Shown: positions 1 through 6,350 of the stretch, piece after piece
How the letters are laid out: each line of letters opens with the position of its first letter
Numbering within the stretch: position 1 is the stretch's first letter
Source: an uncultured Helicobacter sp.
GTDB lineage: Bacteria > Campylobacterota > Campylobacteria > Campylobacterales > Helicobacteraceae
DNA: 6,406 nucleotides
NCBI GenBank assembly: GCA_947179285.1
Contig: CAMXAV010000047.1
Coordinates: forward strand, 1 to 6,406
Direction: 5' to 3'
Notes under the pieces: generated by a model
Told to the model about the DNA's origin: nothing
The model's input: the letters and a program-made list of their open reading frames with translations, nothing else
The model's database searches: none
Program-made: the position numbers and the translations under genes

Positions 1-27
1 TGTGCTCCGCACGGACTATGTCATGCT

Positions 28-86
28 CCACAGCGCTGCGTCTATGTTATGCCTTAAGGCTCGAACATAGACGTTGCGCGCTGTGG
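28..86. repeat. Large imperfect inverted repeat (hairpin)
   Basis: Bases 28-36 (CCACAGCGC) pair with 78-86 (GCGCTGTGG), and bases 39-48 (CGTCTATGTT) pair with 64-73 (AACATAGACG). This gives 19 base pairs with a small internal bulge (TG against TTGC). The terminal loop contains the 10-base palindrome GCCTTAAGGC at 51-60. No T-run follows either arm, so it is not a standard intrinsic terminator. It could be a cruciform-prone repeat, the 3' structure of a transcript entering from the left, or a small structured RNA. Function is unknown. Confidence 0.6.
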
Positions 87-120
87 CTGGGAGATTAGAA
101 TCAAGAGCAATGGCAAAGAG

Positions 121-169
121 ATGTTTCGCTTCGCTCAACATGACAATGGAGGTGCGGTTTTAACCGCAC
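121..169 (+). repeat. Double stem-loop repeat element, copy R1
   Basis: This 49-base element has two stem-loops. The first pairs ATGTT (121-125) with AACAT (137-141) around the loop TCGCTTCGCTC. After TGACAATGGAG comes the second, GTGCGGTT (152-159) with AACCGCAC (162-169). Copy R3 has the same length and layout with different but still paired stem bases. The outline resembles REP/BIME-type intergenic repeats. No coding function is seen. Confidence 0.65.
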
Positions 170-179
170 ATATTAATGA

Positions 180-255
180 GTGCGACTAAAGTCGCATCTC
201 CAAAAACATAAATGATTCCAATGTCATTGCGAGCGAGCGGCGCGAGCGCGGCAAT
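180..255 (-). repeat. Double stem-loop repeat element, copy R2 (reversed)
   Basis: This is a reversed and expanded copy. The second hairpin comes first on the plus strand: GTGCGACT (180-187) pairs with AGTCGCAT (190-197), the outermost pair being G-T, followed by CTCC as expected for the reversed element. About 28 bases later ATTGC (226-230) pairs with GCAAT (251-255) around a 20-base loop rich in gagcg units. The spacer between hairpins and the loop are longer than in R1 and R3, so this copy has probably gained insertions. Confidence 0.55.
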
Positions 256-277
256 CAACAATGCGGGGTAACCAAAC

Positions 278-333
278 ACGTTTGATTGCTTCGCTTCGCT
301 CGCAATGACAATAGAGGCGCGATTCAATCGCAC
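278..333 (+). repeat. Double stem-loop repeat element, copy R3
   Basis: ATTGC (285-289) pairs with GCAAT (302-306) around TTCGCTTCGCTC. The second hairpin is GCGCGATT (317-324) with AATCGCAC (326-333), one pair mismatched. The core 285-333 is 49 bases, as in R1. Bases 278-310 are the reverse complement of 6373-6405 with a single mismatch in 33, so long inverted copies flank the gene block. The element lies 12 bases beyond the thiC stop and might shape the 3' end of the thiC mRNA, but there is no U-tract. Confidence 0.65.
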
Positions 334-345
334 AATGCCTTGCCC

Positions 346-1680
346 CTAAATCACATGCTTTTGCATAATCTCTTGCGAAATCTTGTAGCTGCAAAATTTC
401 GGACCGCACATCGAGCAGAATTTCGCCTCTTTGAAAACCTCTTGCGGCAGCGCCTCGTCATGGTATTCGCGTGCGCGTTCGGGGTCGAGCGCGAGCGCAA
501 ACTGCCGATTCCAATCAAACGCATAGCGCGCATCGCTCATCGCGTCATCGCGCACACGTGCGTGGATTCGCCCACGCGCAATGTCTGCCGCATGCGCCGC
601 GATTTTATAGGCGATAATCCCCTCGCGCACATCGTTTGCGTTTGGCAAGCCCAAATGCTCTTTGGGTGTTACATAGCACAACATCGCAACGCCCTTCCAC
701 GCAGCAATCGCCGCGCCAATCGCGCTTGCAATATGGTCATAGCCTGCGGCAATATCCGTAACAAGCGGACCGAGCACATAAAACGGCGCTTCGTTGCAAA
801 GCTCTTTTTGCAGCTGTACATTGCGTTCGATTTGGTTCATCGGCACATGCCCCGGACCCTCGACCATCACTTGCACATCGCGCGCCCTCGCACGCTCGCA
901 GAGTTCGCCAAGCACGGCGAGCTCTGCGAGCTGCGCATCATCGCTCGCGTCAGCGAGGCAGCCTGGGCGCAACGAATCGCCGAGCGAGAGGCTCACATCG
1001 TATTTGCGGCAAATATCGAGGATAGAATCAAACGCCTCATAGAACGGATTCTCGGCATGGTAATGCAGCATATAGCTCGCCATGAGCGAGCCGCCGCGGC
1101 TCACGATGCCCATTTTACGCCTTGCAACCTTTGGCATGTGCGCAAGCAAAAAGCCGCAATGAATCGTGAAATAGCTCACGCCCTGCTGCGCTTGGCGCTC
1201 GAGCACATCGAGCATAATGTCTTTATTGAGCTTTTTCACATCGCCATGCACATCATGCAGAATCTGATAGATAGGCACAGTGCCAATCGGAACGCTGCTA
1301 TGCGCGATAACGGCGGCGCGAATGGCGTCCAAATCGCCGCCTGTGCTTAGGTCCATAATCGTATCTGCGCCGTATTTAATGCTCGTTTGGGCTTTGTGAA
1401 TCTCTTGTTCAATATCGCTCGCAAGCGCGCTGCTGCCGATATTTGCATTGATTTTTGTCTTTGTCGCAACGCCAATGCCCATTGGCGTAAGGTTTGTGTG
1501 CCGAATGTTTGCGGGGATAATCAACCTGCCGCGCGCAACCTCGCTGCGCACCGTCTCGGCGGCGAGCTCCTCGACATTTGCCACAGCCCGCATTTCTTCG
1601 GTGATGATTCCTTGTTTGGCGTAATAAAGCTGCGTTGGTGTCGCGTCCTTTGCTCGCTTTAGAATCCATTGCGTTCGCAT
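346..1680 (-). CDS. thiC: Phosphomethylpyrimidine synthase ThiC
   Basis: ThiC is a cytosolic radical-SAM enzyme that converts 5-aminoimidazole ribotide to hydroxymethylpyrimidine phosphate, the pyrimidine precursor of thiamine. The 444-residue product carries the family landmarks: NIGSS (80-84), DLSTGGDL (110-117), GTVPIYQ (133-139), SRGGS (194-198), [11 protein letters not shown] (231-241), VEGPGHVP (273-280) and GYDHI (313-317). The C-terminal cluster motif is Cys422-x2-Cys425-x4-Cys430, the unusual CX2CX4C of ThiC that binds the 4Fe-4S cluster. The length fits the short bacterial form without the long N-terminal domain. The ATG at 1680 is chosen because AAAGGA lies 5 bases upstream on this strand and the frame beyond it runs antisense into ispDF. 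It is transcribed divergently from ispDF. The leader is too short for a TPP riboswitch. Confidence 0.96.
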   Translation of the reverse strand: MRTQWILKRAKDATPTQLYYAKQGIITEEMRAVANVEELAAETVRSEVARGRLIIPANIRHTNLTPMGIGVATKTKINANIGSSALASDIEQEIHKAQTSIKYGADTIMDLSTGGDLDAIRAAVIAHSSVPIGTVPIYQILHDVHGDVKKLNKDIMLDVLERQAQQGVSYFTIHCGFLLAHMPKVARRKMGIVSRGGSLMASYMLHYHAENPFYEAFDSILDICRKYDVSLSLGDSLRPGCLADASDDAQLAELAVLGELCERARARDVQVMVEGPGHVPMNQIERNVQLQKELCNEAPFYVLGPLVTDIAAGYDHIASAIGAAIAAWKGVAMLCYVTPKEHLGLPNANDVREGIIAYKIAAHAADIARGRIHARVRDDAMSDARYAFDWNRQFALALDPERAREYHDEALPQEVFKEAKFCSMCGPKFCSYKISQEIMQKHVI

Positions 1681-1711
1681 CGTTGTCCTTTGTCGTTTTC
1701 TTGTTGCCACG

Positions 1712-1738
1712 ATTCTAACCAAAAAAAGACAAAAACAA
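1712..1738 (-). promoter_or_regulatory. Putative sigma70-type promoter for thiC
   Basis: On the minus strand TAGAAT (1717 down to 1712) is a good -10 box preceded by a T-rich tract with TTGTTT-like bases about 15 upstream. Campylobacterota housekeeping promoters often have a T-rich stretch in place of a firm -35. A start near 1705 would leave a leader of roughly 25 bases before the thiC ATG. Confidence 0.5.
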
Positions 1739-1740
1739 GC

Positions 1741-1756
1741 TTTTTCTCTGTATAAT
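1741..1756 (+). promoter_or_regulatory. Putative sigma70-type promoter for the ispDF operon
   Basis: A perfect TATAAT (1751-1756) follows TTTTTCTCTG, with no recognisable -35 box. This matches the T-rich plus -10 pattern of Campylobacterota. Transcription starting near 1763 would give a leader of about 20 bases containing the ispDF ribosome binding site. The two divergent -10 boxes lie 33 bases apart, so the promoters overlap face to face. Confidence 0.6.
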
Positions 1757-1771
1757 TTCGTAACATCAAAC

Positions 1772-1776
1772 AGGAG
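1772..1776 (+). promoter_or_regulatory. Ribosome binding site of ispDF
   Basis: AGGAG sits 5 bases before a GTG codon at 1782. No ATG in this frame precedes the conserved IspD N-terminus, so this site fixes the GTG as the start. Confidence 0.75.
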
Positions 1777-1781
1777 AGATT

Positions 1782-2915
1782 GTGAGAGAGATTGCTTTGG
1801 TGCTGCTTGCAGCAGGCGAGGGGCGGCGATTTTCTGAAAGTTCCGATATTCATTGCAAAAAACAATGGTTGCGCGTTGGCGCGTTGCCCTTGTGGTGCTT
1901 TGTAATGCGGCAATTCCACGCGCTCCATCATTTTGGGCAAACGGTTGTTGCCATTTCGCCCCAAGAAGTGCGCTATGCACAGAGTTTTATTGACGAAGCC
2001 GAAGTCGTTGGCGGCGGCAGCACGCGCCAAGAATCGCTGCTCAATGCGCTGCAAAAGGTCGATTGCGAATGGGTGCTTGTGAGCGATGCGGCGCGGTGTT
2101 GCGTTGATAGAAAGGTTCTCAAGGCGGTTTTGAACGCGCCGATTGCCGATTGTGTCGTTCCTTTTGTGAGCGCGCACGACACGACTTATAGCAGCCTCTT
2201 TGGCTATCTGCCGCGCGAATCGCTGAAGCTCATTCAAACGCCACAACTTTGTCGCAAGGCGACATTGCTTGACGCATTGAGCACGGGCGAGTTTAGCGAT
2301 GAGAGCAGCGCCATCTATGCGCATGGCGGCGCTGTCGAGTTTGTCGCAGGTAGCAGCAACTTGCACAAGCTCACGACTTTCCAAGACCTCGCACTTCTCG
2401 AGCTGCCCTCGCCCAGCGGCGAAACATTGGTGGGCAATGGGTTTGATGTGCATCGCTTCACAGACGGCGACCACCTGACGATTTGCGGCGTCTGGATTCC
2501 GTTTTCGCACGCGTTTGAGGCGCACAGCGATGGCGATGTTGGAATCCATGCGTTGATTGACGCGCTGCTTGGCGCGGCGGGCGCGGGCGACATTGGGCAA
2601 TGGTTTCCCGATTCGGATATGCAATATGAAAACATCGATTCTGCTTTGTTGCTCCAACAGGTGCTTTGTTTCATTCGCAATGTGGGCTTTTTTGTCGTCA
2701 ATGTCGATTTGACGATTATCGCCCAAGAACCAAAGATTGCGCCACACAAAGACCGCATGCGCGCGCGGCTTAGCTCTTTGCTCGAGATTCCTGCCGCCAA
2801 GCTCAATATCAAGGCGACAACGACCGAGCATTTGGGCTTTTTGGGGCGATGCGAGGGTGTCGCGGCAAGCTGTGTCGCGACATTACAATATGTGGATTGG
2901 AGACAACAAAAGTGA
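1782..2915 (+). CDS. ispDF: Bifunctional IspD/IspF, MEP isoprenoid pathway
   Basis: This 377-residue fusion carries two steps of the MEP pathway in the cytosol: CTP-dependent cytidylylation of MEP (IspD) and cyclisation of CDP-ME 2-phosphate to MEcPP (IspF). The IspD half (about 1-205) shows the nucleotide loop A10-A-G-E-G-R-R16, Lys27 in KKQ, SDAAR (101-105, Asp102 metal/CTP region) and TPQ (153-155). The IspF half (about 216-377) shows GFDVHRF with metal ligands Asp222 and His224, AHSDGD with His248, [13 protein letters not shown] (260-272), NVD (307-309) and [13 protein letters not shown] (344-356). The fusion is typical of Campylobacterota. Oddities are a few extra residues between GRR and KQ, Lys in place of the usual Pro before KQ, and Ser101 in place of the common His. 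The start is GTG. Its stop overlaps the next gene's start, and it heads the operon. Confidence 0.96.
   Translation: MREIALVLLAAGEGRRFSESSDIHCKKQWLRVGALPLWCFVMRQFHALHHFGQTVVAISPQEVRYAQSFIDEAEVVGGGSTRQESLLNALQKVDCEWVLVSDAARCCVDRKVLKAVLNAPIADCVVPFVSAHDTTYSSLFGYLPRESLKLIQTPQLCRKATLLDALSTGEFSDESSAIYAHGGAVEFVAGSSNLHKLTTFQDLALLELPSPSGETLVGNGFDVHRFTDGDHLTICGVWIPFSHAFEAHSDGDVGIHALIDALLGAAGAGDIGQWFPDSDMQYENIDSALLLQQVLCFIRNVGFFVVNVDLTIIAQEPKIAPHKDRMRARLSSLLEIPAAKLNIKATTTEHLGFLGRCEGVAASCVATLQYVDWRQQK
2899..2902 (+). promoter_or_regulatory. Ribosome binding site of the orphan regulator
   Basis: GGAG at 2899-2902, inside the last codons of ispDF, lies 9 bases before GTG at 2912. The open frame extends upstream to 2849, but the receiver-domain sequence begins exactly at this GTG (RVLIIENE), so the GTG is the likely start. 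Confidence 0.7.
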
Positions 2916-3799
2916 GAGTATTGATTATCGAAAACGAGATTTATTTGGCGCAGAGTATCGCGATGAAGCTCGAACATTTAGGATTTGATTGCGATATTAC
3001 CACCGTTGTAAAAGAGAGTCATTCAAAGGATTATGATGTTGTCTTGCTTTCAACCAACCTTATCGAACAAAATATTTATTCGATTATTTCTCTCTATAAA
3101 GAGAGCGTGATTATCCTCATGATTTCTTATATTAGCGATGATACCGTAACAAAACCAATCAAGGCAGGCGCAAAAGATTATATTCTAAAGCCATTTATGA
3201 TTGACGAGCTCGTGCGCAAGATTCAGCATTATTATACTTTTCAACATCTCAAGCAAACGGTTACATTTTATCGCAGCTATGTCGATATGACTTTAGACCA
3301 TTTTATTACCGAAGTTCCTGCCAAACTTTCTTTGCCCCTTGTATTGCAAAGCCGAAATCAAAAAAGCATTGATGCCTATGTGATTTTTTATGCGCGGCGC
3401 AATGAATTTTCGTTGCGGCTTTTGTCGCTCAAAAAGCATCGCAATTGGAAAGAGATTTTGCGCCAACCACAGCATAATAATGATATTCTCTATATCGTTG
3501 GGCTCGAGGAGCTCAAAAAGGCAGAGCAAGACGAGTTTTTGGAAATGATAGCTACCAAACAAATCGTTGCTTCATTTATTAGCAATGAACAAATTACATT
3601 CCATAATGTTATCCAAATAAGCGGCACAGCAAATGTCGATTTTTATGGCGAGTTTCTTTGCGTTGATGATTATATCAAAAATGTGATTCTATGCTATGAG
3701 CATAAATATCCTGATACCGAATTATCTCGCCGCTTGGGTATGTCGCGAAAAAGTTTATGGGAGAAGCGAAAGAAATATGGAATCATCAAGAAAAAATAA
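2912..3799 (+). CDS. Orphan atypical response regulator, HP1021/Cj1608 type
   Basis: This 295-residue product has an N-terminal receiver-like domain (about 1-115) and a C-terminal DNA-binding region ending in a Fis-like helix-turn-helix (about 270-289, ELSRRLGMSRKSLWEKRKKY). The receiver keeps acidic residues Glu7 and Glu9 and the conserved lysine in LKPF (Lys93), but the phosphorylation position is Ser47 (VVLLSTNL), so it cannot be phosphorylated in the usual way. No histidine kinase is nearby. Length, gene order after ispDF and the missing Asp match HP1021 of H. pylori and Cj1608 of C. jejuni. Those proteins are reported to bind oriC, affect replication initiation and respond to redox state. 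Cysteines here are Cys27, Cys250 and Cys261. GTG (2912-2914) overlaps the ispDF stop, suggesting translational coupling. Family assignment rests on context and architecture, not on a search. Confidence 0.87.
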   Translation: MRVLIIENEIYLAQSIAMKLEHLGFDCDITTVVKESHSKDYDVVLLSTNLIEQNIYSIISLYKESVIILMISYISDDTVTKPIKAGAKDYILKPFMIDELVRKIQHYYTFQHLKQTVTFYRSYVDMTLDHFITEVPAKLSLPLVLQSRNQKSIDAYVIFYARRNEFSLRLLSLKKHRNWKEILRQPQHNNDILYIVGLEELKKAEQDEFLEMIATKQIVASFISNEQITFHNVIQISGTANVDFYGEFLCVDDYIKNVILCYEHKYPDTELSRRLGMSRKSLWEKRKKYGIIKKK

Positions 3800-4967
3800 G
3801 AGTCTCTTTCTCACACGAGAGATAAAATCTATGCTCGAAATGTGCGCACATGGGCTGCTTAAGCCCGTTACAGCGCTCATGAATCAGCATGAATATGACA
3901 TGGTGAATGCAAGCGGAATGTATCAGGGAATGAGTTTGCCTTTTCCGTTTATTCTTGCTCCAAATGGCAAGAAGAATCTTGCCGTTCTTAAGGCTGCTAA
4001 ACCGAAAGAAAAGCTTAGATTCGTTTGCGATGGTCAAGTTTTTGGCGAAATTTATGTGCAAGAAATTTTTGCGATTGATAAGGAAACGTTTTTTAAGAAG
4101 CTCATGGGCGGGGATTTGACATCTAAAAAGGCAAAAACGCTTTATAATGAGCTTGGGAATTATGCCATTTGTGGCTCTTATACCCTTAAAAAAACATCGC
4201 ATTTTGCCGATATGATTTATCTTATCGAACAGCGCAAGCTGATGTTGCATGCCAAAAACATTAGCGCGTTTATGCTACAAGCAAACCCCATTCATCGCGT
4301 GCATGAACGCATTATCCGCATTTGTTATGATACAAGCGATTTGCTTGTTTTGTTTATTGCCAAACCGCACAAAGACGATGGCTTGCTTCCTTTTGAGCTG
4401 CGGCAGAAAATCTTGCAGCTTACAATCGATAATTATTTCCTCGCAAATCGCCTATTAATCATTCCCCTTGATGATAGCTGTCTTTTTAATGGCGCAAACC
4501 ATGTGATTCTTAATGCCATTATCGTACAAAATCTTGGCTGTACGCGTTTTATTATTGGTCGCAACCACATGGGATTATCGCTTTTTTATGAAAGCAACCA
4601 AATCCATACGATTTTTGATAGCCTACAAGGCATTCGGCTTGATGTACAGATTCTTAGTGAATATGTCTATTGCAAACAATGTGGTACGATTGTGAGCATT
4701 ATCAGCTGCCCGCATGGCGCACATCATCATATCCATTACCACACCAAATCGATGCTCGAGCTTTTTAATCTTGGAATCCCGCCGCCAAATATTCTTGTTC
4801 GCAAAGAGATTTCGGCAATGATTCTCGAACGACTCTATCCTAATCGTTTCAAGAAAATGGAGCAGCTCTATAAAAGAATTAGCCCCTCAAAATTGCTCGA
4901 TGAATATGGCGATAAATCATTCTATTCTGATTTTCTCTCGCTCTATCAAACACAAATGGTGAATTAA
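3777..4967 (+). CDS. ATP-sulfurylase-like protein with degenerate active site
   Basis: This 396-residue protein has the sulfate adenylyltransferase layout: a PUA-like N-terminal part (about 1-150, with GLLKPVTALMN like the family's GafsPLxGFM) and a nucleotidyltransferase domain (about 160-330). The signature QxRNPxH reads QANPIHRVHE (168-177): the histidines His173 and His176 remain, but the sulfate-binding arginine is Ala169. GRDHAG reads GRNHMG (261-266). A zinc-ribbon pattern as in some bacterial enzymes is intact (Cys299, Cys302, Cys311, His313), while the following SGT is YHT (321-323). Normal APS formation is therefore doubtful; a changed substrate or regulatory role is possible. C. 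jejuni Cj1609 occupies the same place. The start at 3777 overlaps the regulator by 23 bases with a weak GGGAG upstream; ATG 3831 is an alternative. No other sulfate-assimilation gene is in the window. Confidence 0.85.
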   Translation: MESSRKNKSLFLTREIKSMLEMCAHGLLKPVTALMNQHEYDMVNASGMYQGMSLPFPFILAPNGKKNLAVLKAAKPKEKLRFVCDGQVFGEIYVQEIFAIDKETFFKKLMGGDLTSKKAKTLYNELGNYAICGSYTLKKTSHFADMIYLIEQRKLMLHAKNISAFMLQANPIHRVHERIIRICYDTSDLLVLFIAKPHKDDGLLPFELRQKILQLTIDNYFLANRLLIIPLDDSCLFNGANHVILNAIIVQNLGCTRFIIGRNHMGLSLFYESNQIHTIFDSLQGIRLDVQILSEYVYCKQCGTIVSIISCPHGAHHHIHYHTKSMLELFNLGIPPPNILVRKEISAMILERLYPNRFKKMEQLYKRISPSKLLDEYGDKSFYSDFLSLYQTQMVN

Positions 4968-4968
4968 C

Positions 4969-5694
4969 ATGAAAGACTTTCATTCAAGCCTCGAATCGGC
5001 ACATAAAAATCCACAAGATTTTACGCTTGCTTCTCCGCCAAGCGAAGAAGAATTGCAATCTGTTCGCAAACTCGAGCAACAAGAGGCGCAAAACGAACAT
5101 GACTTGCGCGAACAAAGCATGCAAGAAGCCCTGCAAGATGAGCGCAAGCAAGAGGAATTTGATAATCAAGAAAAAATGCAGCATTGGGATAAAAAGAAAT
5201 GGCTTTTTCTAAGTCTTTGCTATGTCGGGCATTCACCCAAAGCACCGGGCACTTTTGGCAGCCTCGTTGGCGTGCTCGTTGGATTGCCCATTCTCTATTA
5301 TCTCCACGCAAGCAATCTTGCAATGCTCGCGATTTTCTTTGGGCTCTTGGGCGTTAAATGGACAAATGAATACGAATCTGCCGGCGGAATCCACGATGAC
5401 AAACGCATTGTGATTGATGAGGTCGTTGGTGTTTGGATTGCACTTTCTATGCTTGGTTTTGGCATGCTAGAAGCTCTTTTGGCTTTTGCCTTCTTTCGGC
5501 TTTTTGATATTTGGAAGCCCTCGATTATTGGGCGAATCGATAGAGATGTTAAGGGCGGATTAGGCGTGATGGGCGATGATGCAGTCGCGGGATTCTTCGC
5601 GGGGCTTTTGGGGCTAATCGTGTTTGGAATCCTCCAACAATTTGGGCTATGGGAATTGCCACTTGATATAGGAACAATTAGAGAAGCGCCATAA
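4969..5694 (+). CDS. pgpA: Phosphatidylglycerophosphatase A with charged N-terminal extension
   Basis: PgpA dephosphorylates phosphatidylglycerophosphate to phosphatidylglycerol at the inner membrane. The catalytic domain covers about 78-228 of 241 residues: [12 protein letters not shown] (87-98), [14 protein letters not shown] (143-156), RLFDIWKP (177-184) and [13 protein letters not shown] (196-208), with acidic residues Asp150, Glu151, Asp180, Asp203 and Asp204 as likely metal/catalytic residues. Hydrophobic stretches near 99-128, 153-175 and 206-222 look like membrane segments. Residues 1-76 are unusual: hydrophilic, rich in Glu, Gln, Asp and Lys, probably helical or coiled coil; family members are usually about 160 residues. 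The ATG lies 1 base after the preceding stop with only a weak GGTGAA ribosome site, so coupling is likely. A start at Met70 (5176) would give a standard-length protein. Confidence 0.92.
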   Translation: MKDFHSSLESAHKNPQDFTLASPPSEEELQSVRKLEQQEAQNEHDLREQSMQEALQDERKQEEFDNQEKMQHWDKKKWLFLSLCYVGHSPKAPGTFGSLVGVLVGLPILYYLHASNLAMLAIFFGLLGVKWTNEYESAGGIHDDKRIVIDEVVGVWIALSMLGFGMLEALLAFAFFRLFDIWKPSIIGRIDRDVKGGLGVMGDDAVAGFFAGLLGLIVFGILQQFGLWELPLDIGTIREAP

Positions 5695-5702
5695 AACTAA
5701 CA

Positions 5703-6242
5703 ATGACTGAAATAGATAATAAGAGTCTCCAAAATGCCAAAAGGCTTTTTATAAGCGGCGATATAGAAAAGATAGAAGTTGGAACAACGCATGGACTTAG
5801 GGCTATTCATCAATATCTTTTTTGCGGATTATATGATTTTGCAGGCAAGATAAGGACAAAAAATATCTCGAAAGGCAATTTTCGTTTTGCGAGCGCACTC
5901 TATCTCAAAGATGCACTTAAAAAAATCGACATGATGCAAGAGGATACTTTTGAGAAGATTATTGCCAAATATGTCGAAATGAACATCGCGCACCCATTTA
6001 TGGAAGGCAATGGTAGAAGCATGCGAATCTGGTTGGATATGATTTTAAAAAAGAACTTGAAAGTTATGGTGGATTGGAAAAATATCGATAAGAGCAGCTA
6101 TTTACAGGCAATGGAGAGAAGCCCCGTTAATGACTTGGAGTTAAGAGCCTTGATAGAACCCAATTTAACCGATAGAATCAACGATAGAGAGATGATATTT
6201 AAGGGCATTGAGCAATCGTATTTTTATGAAAGCGATGTGTGA
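5703..6242 (+). CDS. fic: Class III Fic protein (self-inhibited AMP-transferase)
   Basis: This 179-residue Fic-domain protein probably transfers AMP from ATP to a hydroxyl side chain of a target protein. The catalytic loop is [12 protein letters not shown] (97-108): His97 is the catalytic base, Glu101 the metal ligand, and Arg105 and Arg108 bind phosphate. The target-docking flap lies near 52-62 ([11 protein letters not shown]). The C-terminal helix has SYFYES (172-177), matching the inhibitory (S/T)xxxE(G/N) motif with Glu176 but Ser at the last place. This makes it class III, like Neisseria NmFic and H. pylori Fic, so no separate antitoxin is expected and none is seen. Tyr173 matches the tyrosine that NmFic auto-AMPylates to relieve inhibition. 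In that family DNA gyrase is a known target. It starts 8 bases after pgpA with a weak ribosome site and has lower GC than the upstream thiC-ispDF part. Confidence 0.92.
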   Translation: MTEIDNKSLQNAKRLFISGDIEKIEVGTTHGLRAIHQYLFCGLYDFAGKIRTKNISKGNFRFASALYLKDALKKIDMMQEDTFEKIIAKYVEMNIAHPFMEGNGRSMRIWLDMILKKNLKVMVDWKNIDKSSYLQAMERSPVNDLELRALIEPNLTDRINDREMIFKGIEQSYFYESDV

Positions 6243-6263
6243 TTTGAACGTTTGTCTTGGGCT

Positions 6264-6330
6264 GATTGCTTTGTTTGTGATGATATAAAAAATGATATAA
6301 AATCGGAGGTGTGGCTTTAGTCGCGCTTTT
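6264..6330 (+). repeat. Degenerate repeat element R4 and possible weak terminator
   Basis: GTGTGGCT (6309-6316) pairs with AGTCGCGC (6319-6326) if G-U pairs are allowed, and GGAG precedes it as in R1. Bases from 6264 (GATTGCTTTGTTTG) may be a decayed first hairpin, separated by AT-rich sequence. TTTT follows at 6327-6330, so the hairpin could act as a weak terminator for the operon, 67 bases past the fic stop. Confidence 0.4.
6281..6302. repeat. Short tandem repeat of an AT-rich decamer
   Basis: TGATATAAAA occurs at 6281-6290 and again at 6293-6302 with AA between, a 12-base period. TATAAA in each copy resembles a -10 box, so it might be a rightward promoter for a gene beyond the window. There is no further support. 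Confidence 0.45.
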
Positions 6331-6350
6331 GGCGTGCGATTCTTGTTGAT

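Noticed and set aside
118..333. CRISPR array in the left repeat region
   Set aside because: Copies are in mixed orientation, irregularly spaced and differ in stem bases; no cas gene is present.
286..1350. Long plus-strand open frame of 354 codons opposite thiC
   Set aside because: It lies antisense to a clear thiC and its translation shows no recognisable domain; GC-rich coding sequence often leaves such shadow frames.
1681..1781. TPP riboswitch upstream of thiC
   Set aside because: The region is too short after the predicted start and no THI-box-like pairing is seen.
1681..1980. 100-codon N-terminal extension of thiC in the same open frame
   Set aside because: It would run antisense through the ispDF start and both promoters, while ATG 1680 has a good ribosome site and the product length fits the family.
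2667..2673. Exact match to the recalled HP1021 box (TGTTTCA) inside ispDF
   Set aside because: A motif this short and degenerate is expected about three times by chance in a window of this size on both strands.
5695..5702. Separate antitoxin gene before fic
   Set aside because: Only 8 bases separate pgpA and fic, and the inhibitory motif is within Fic itself.
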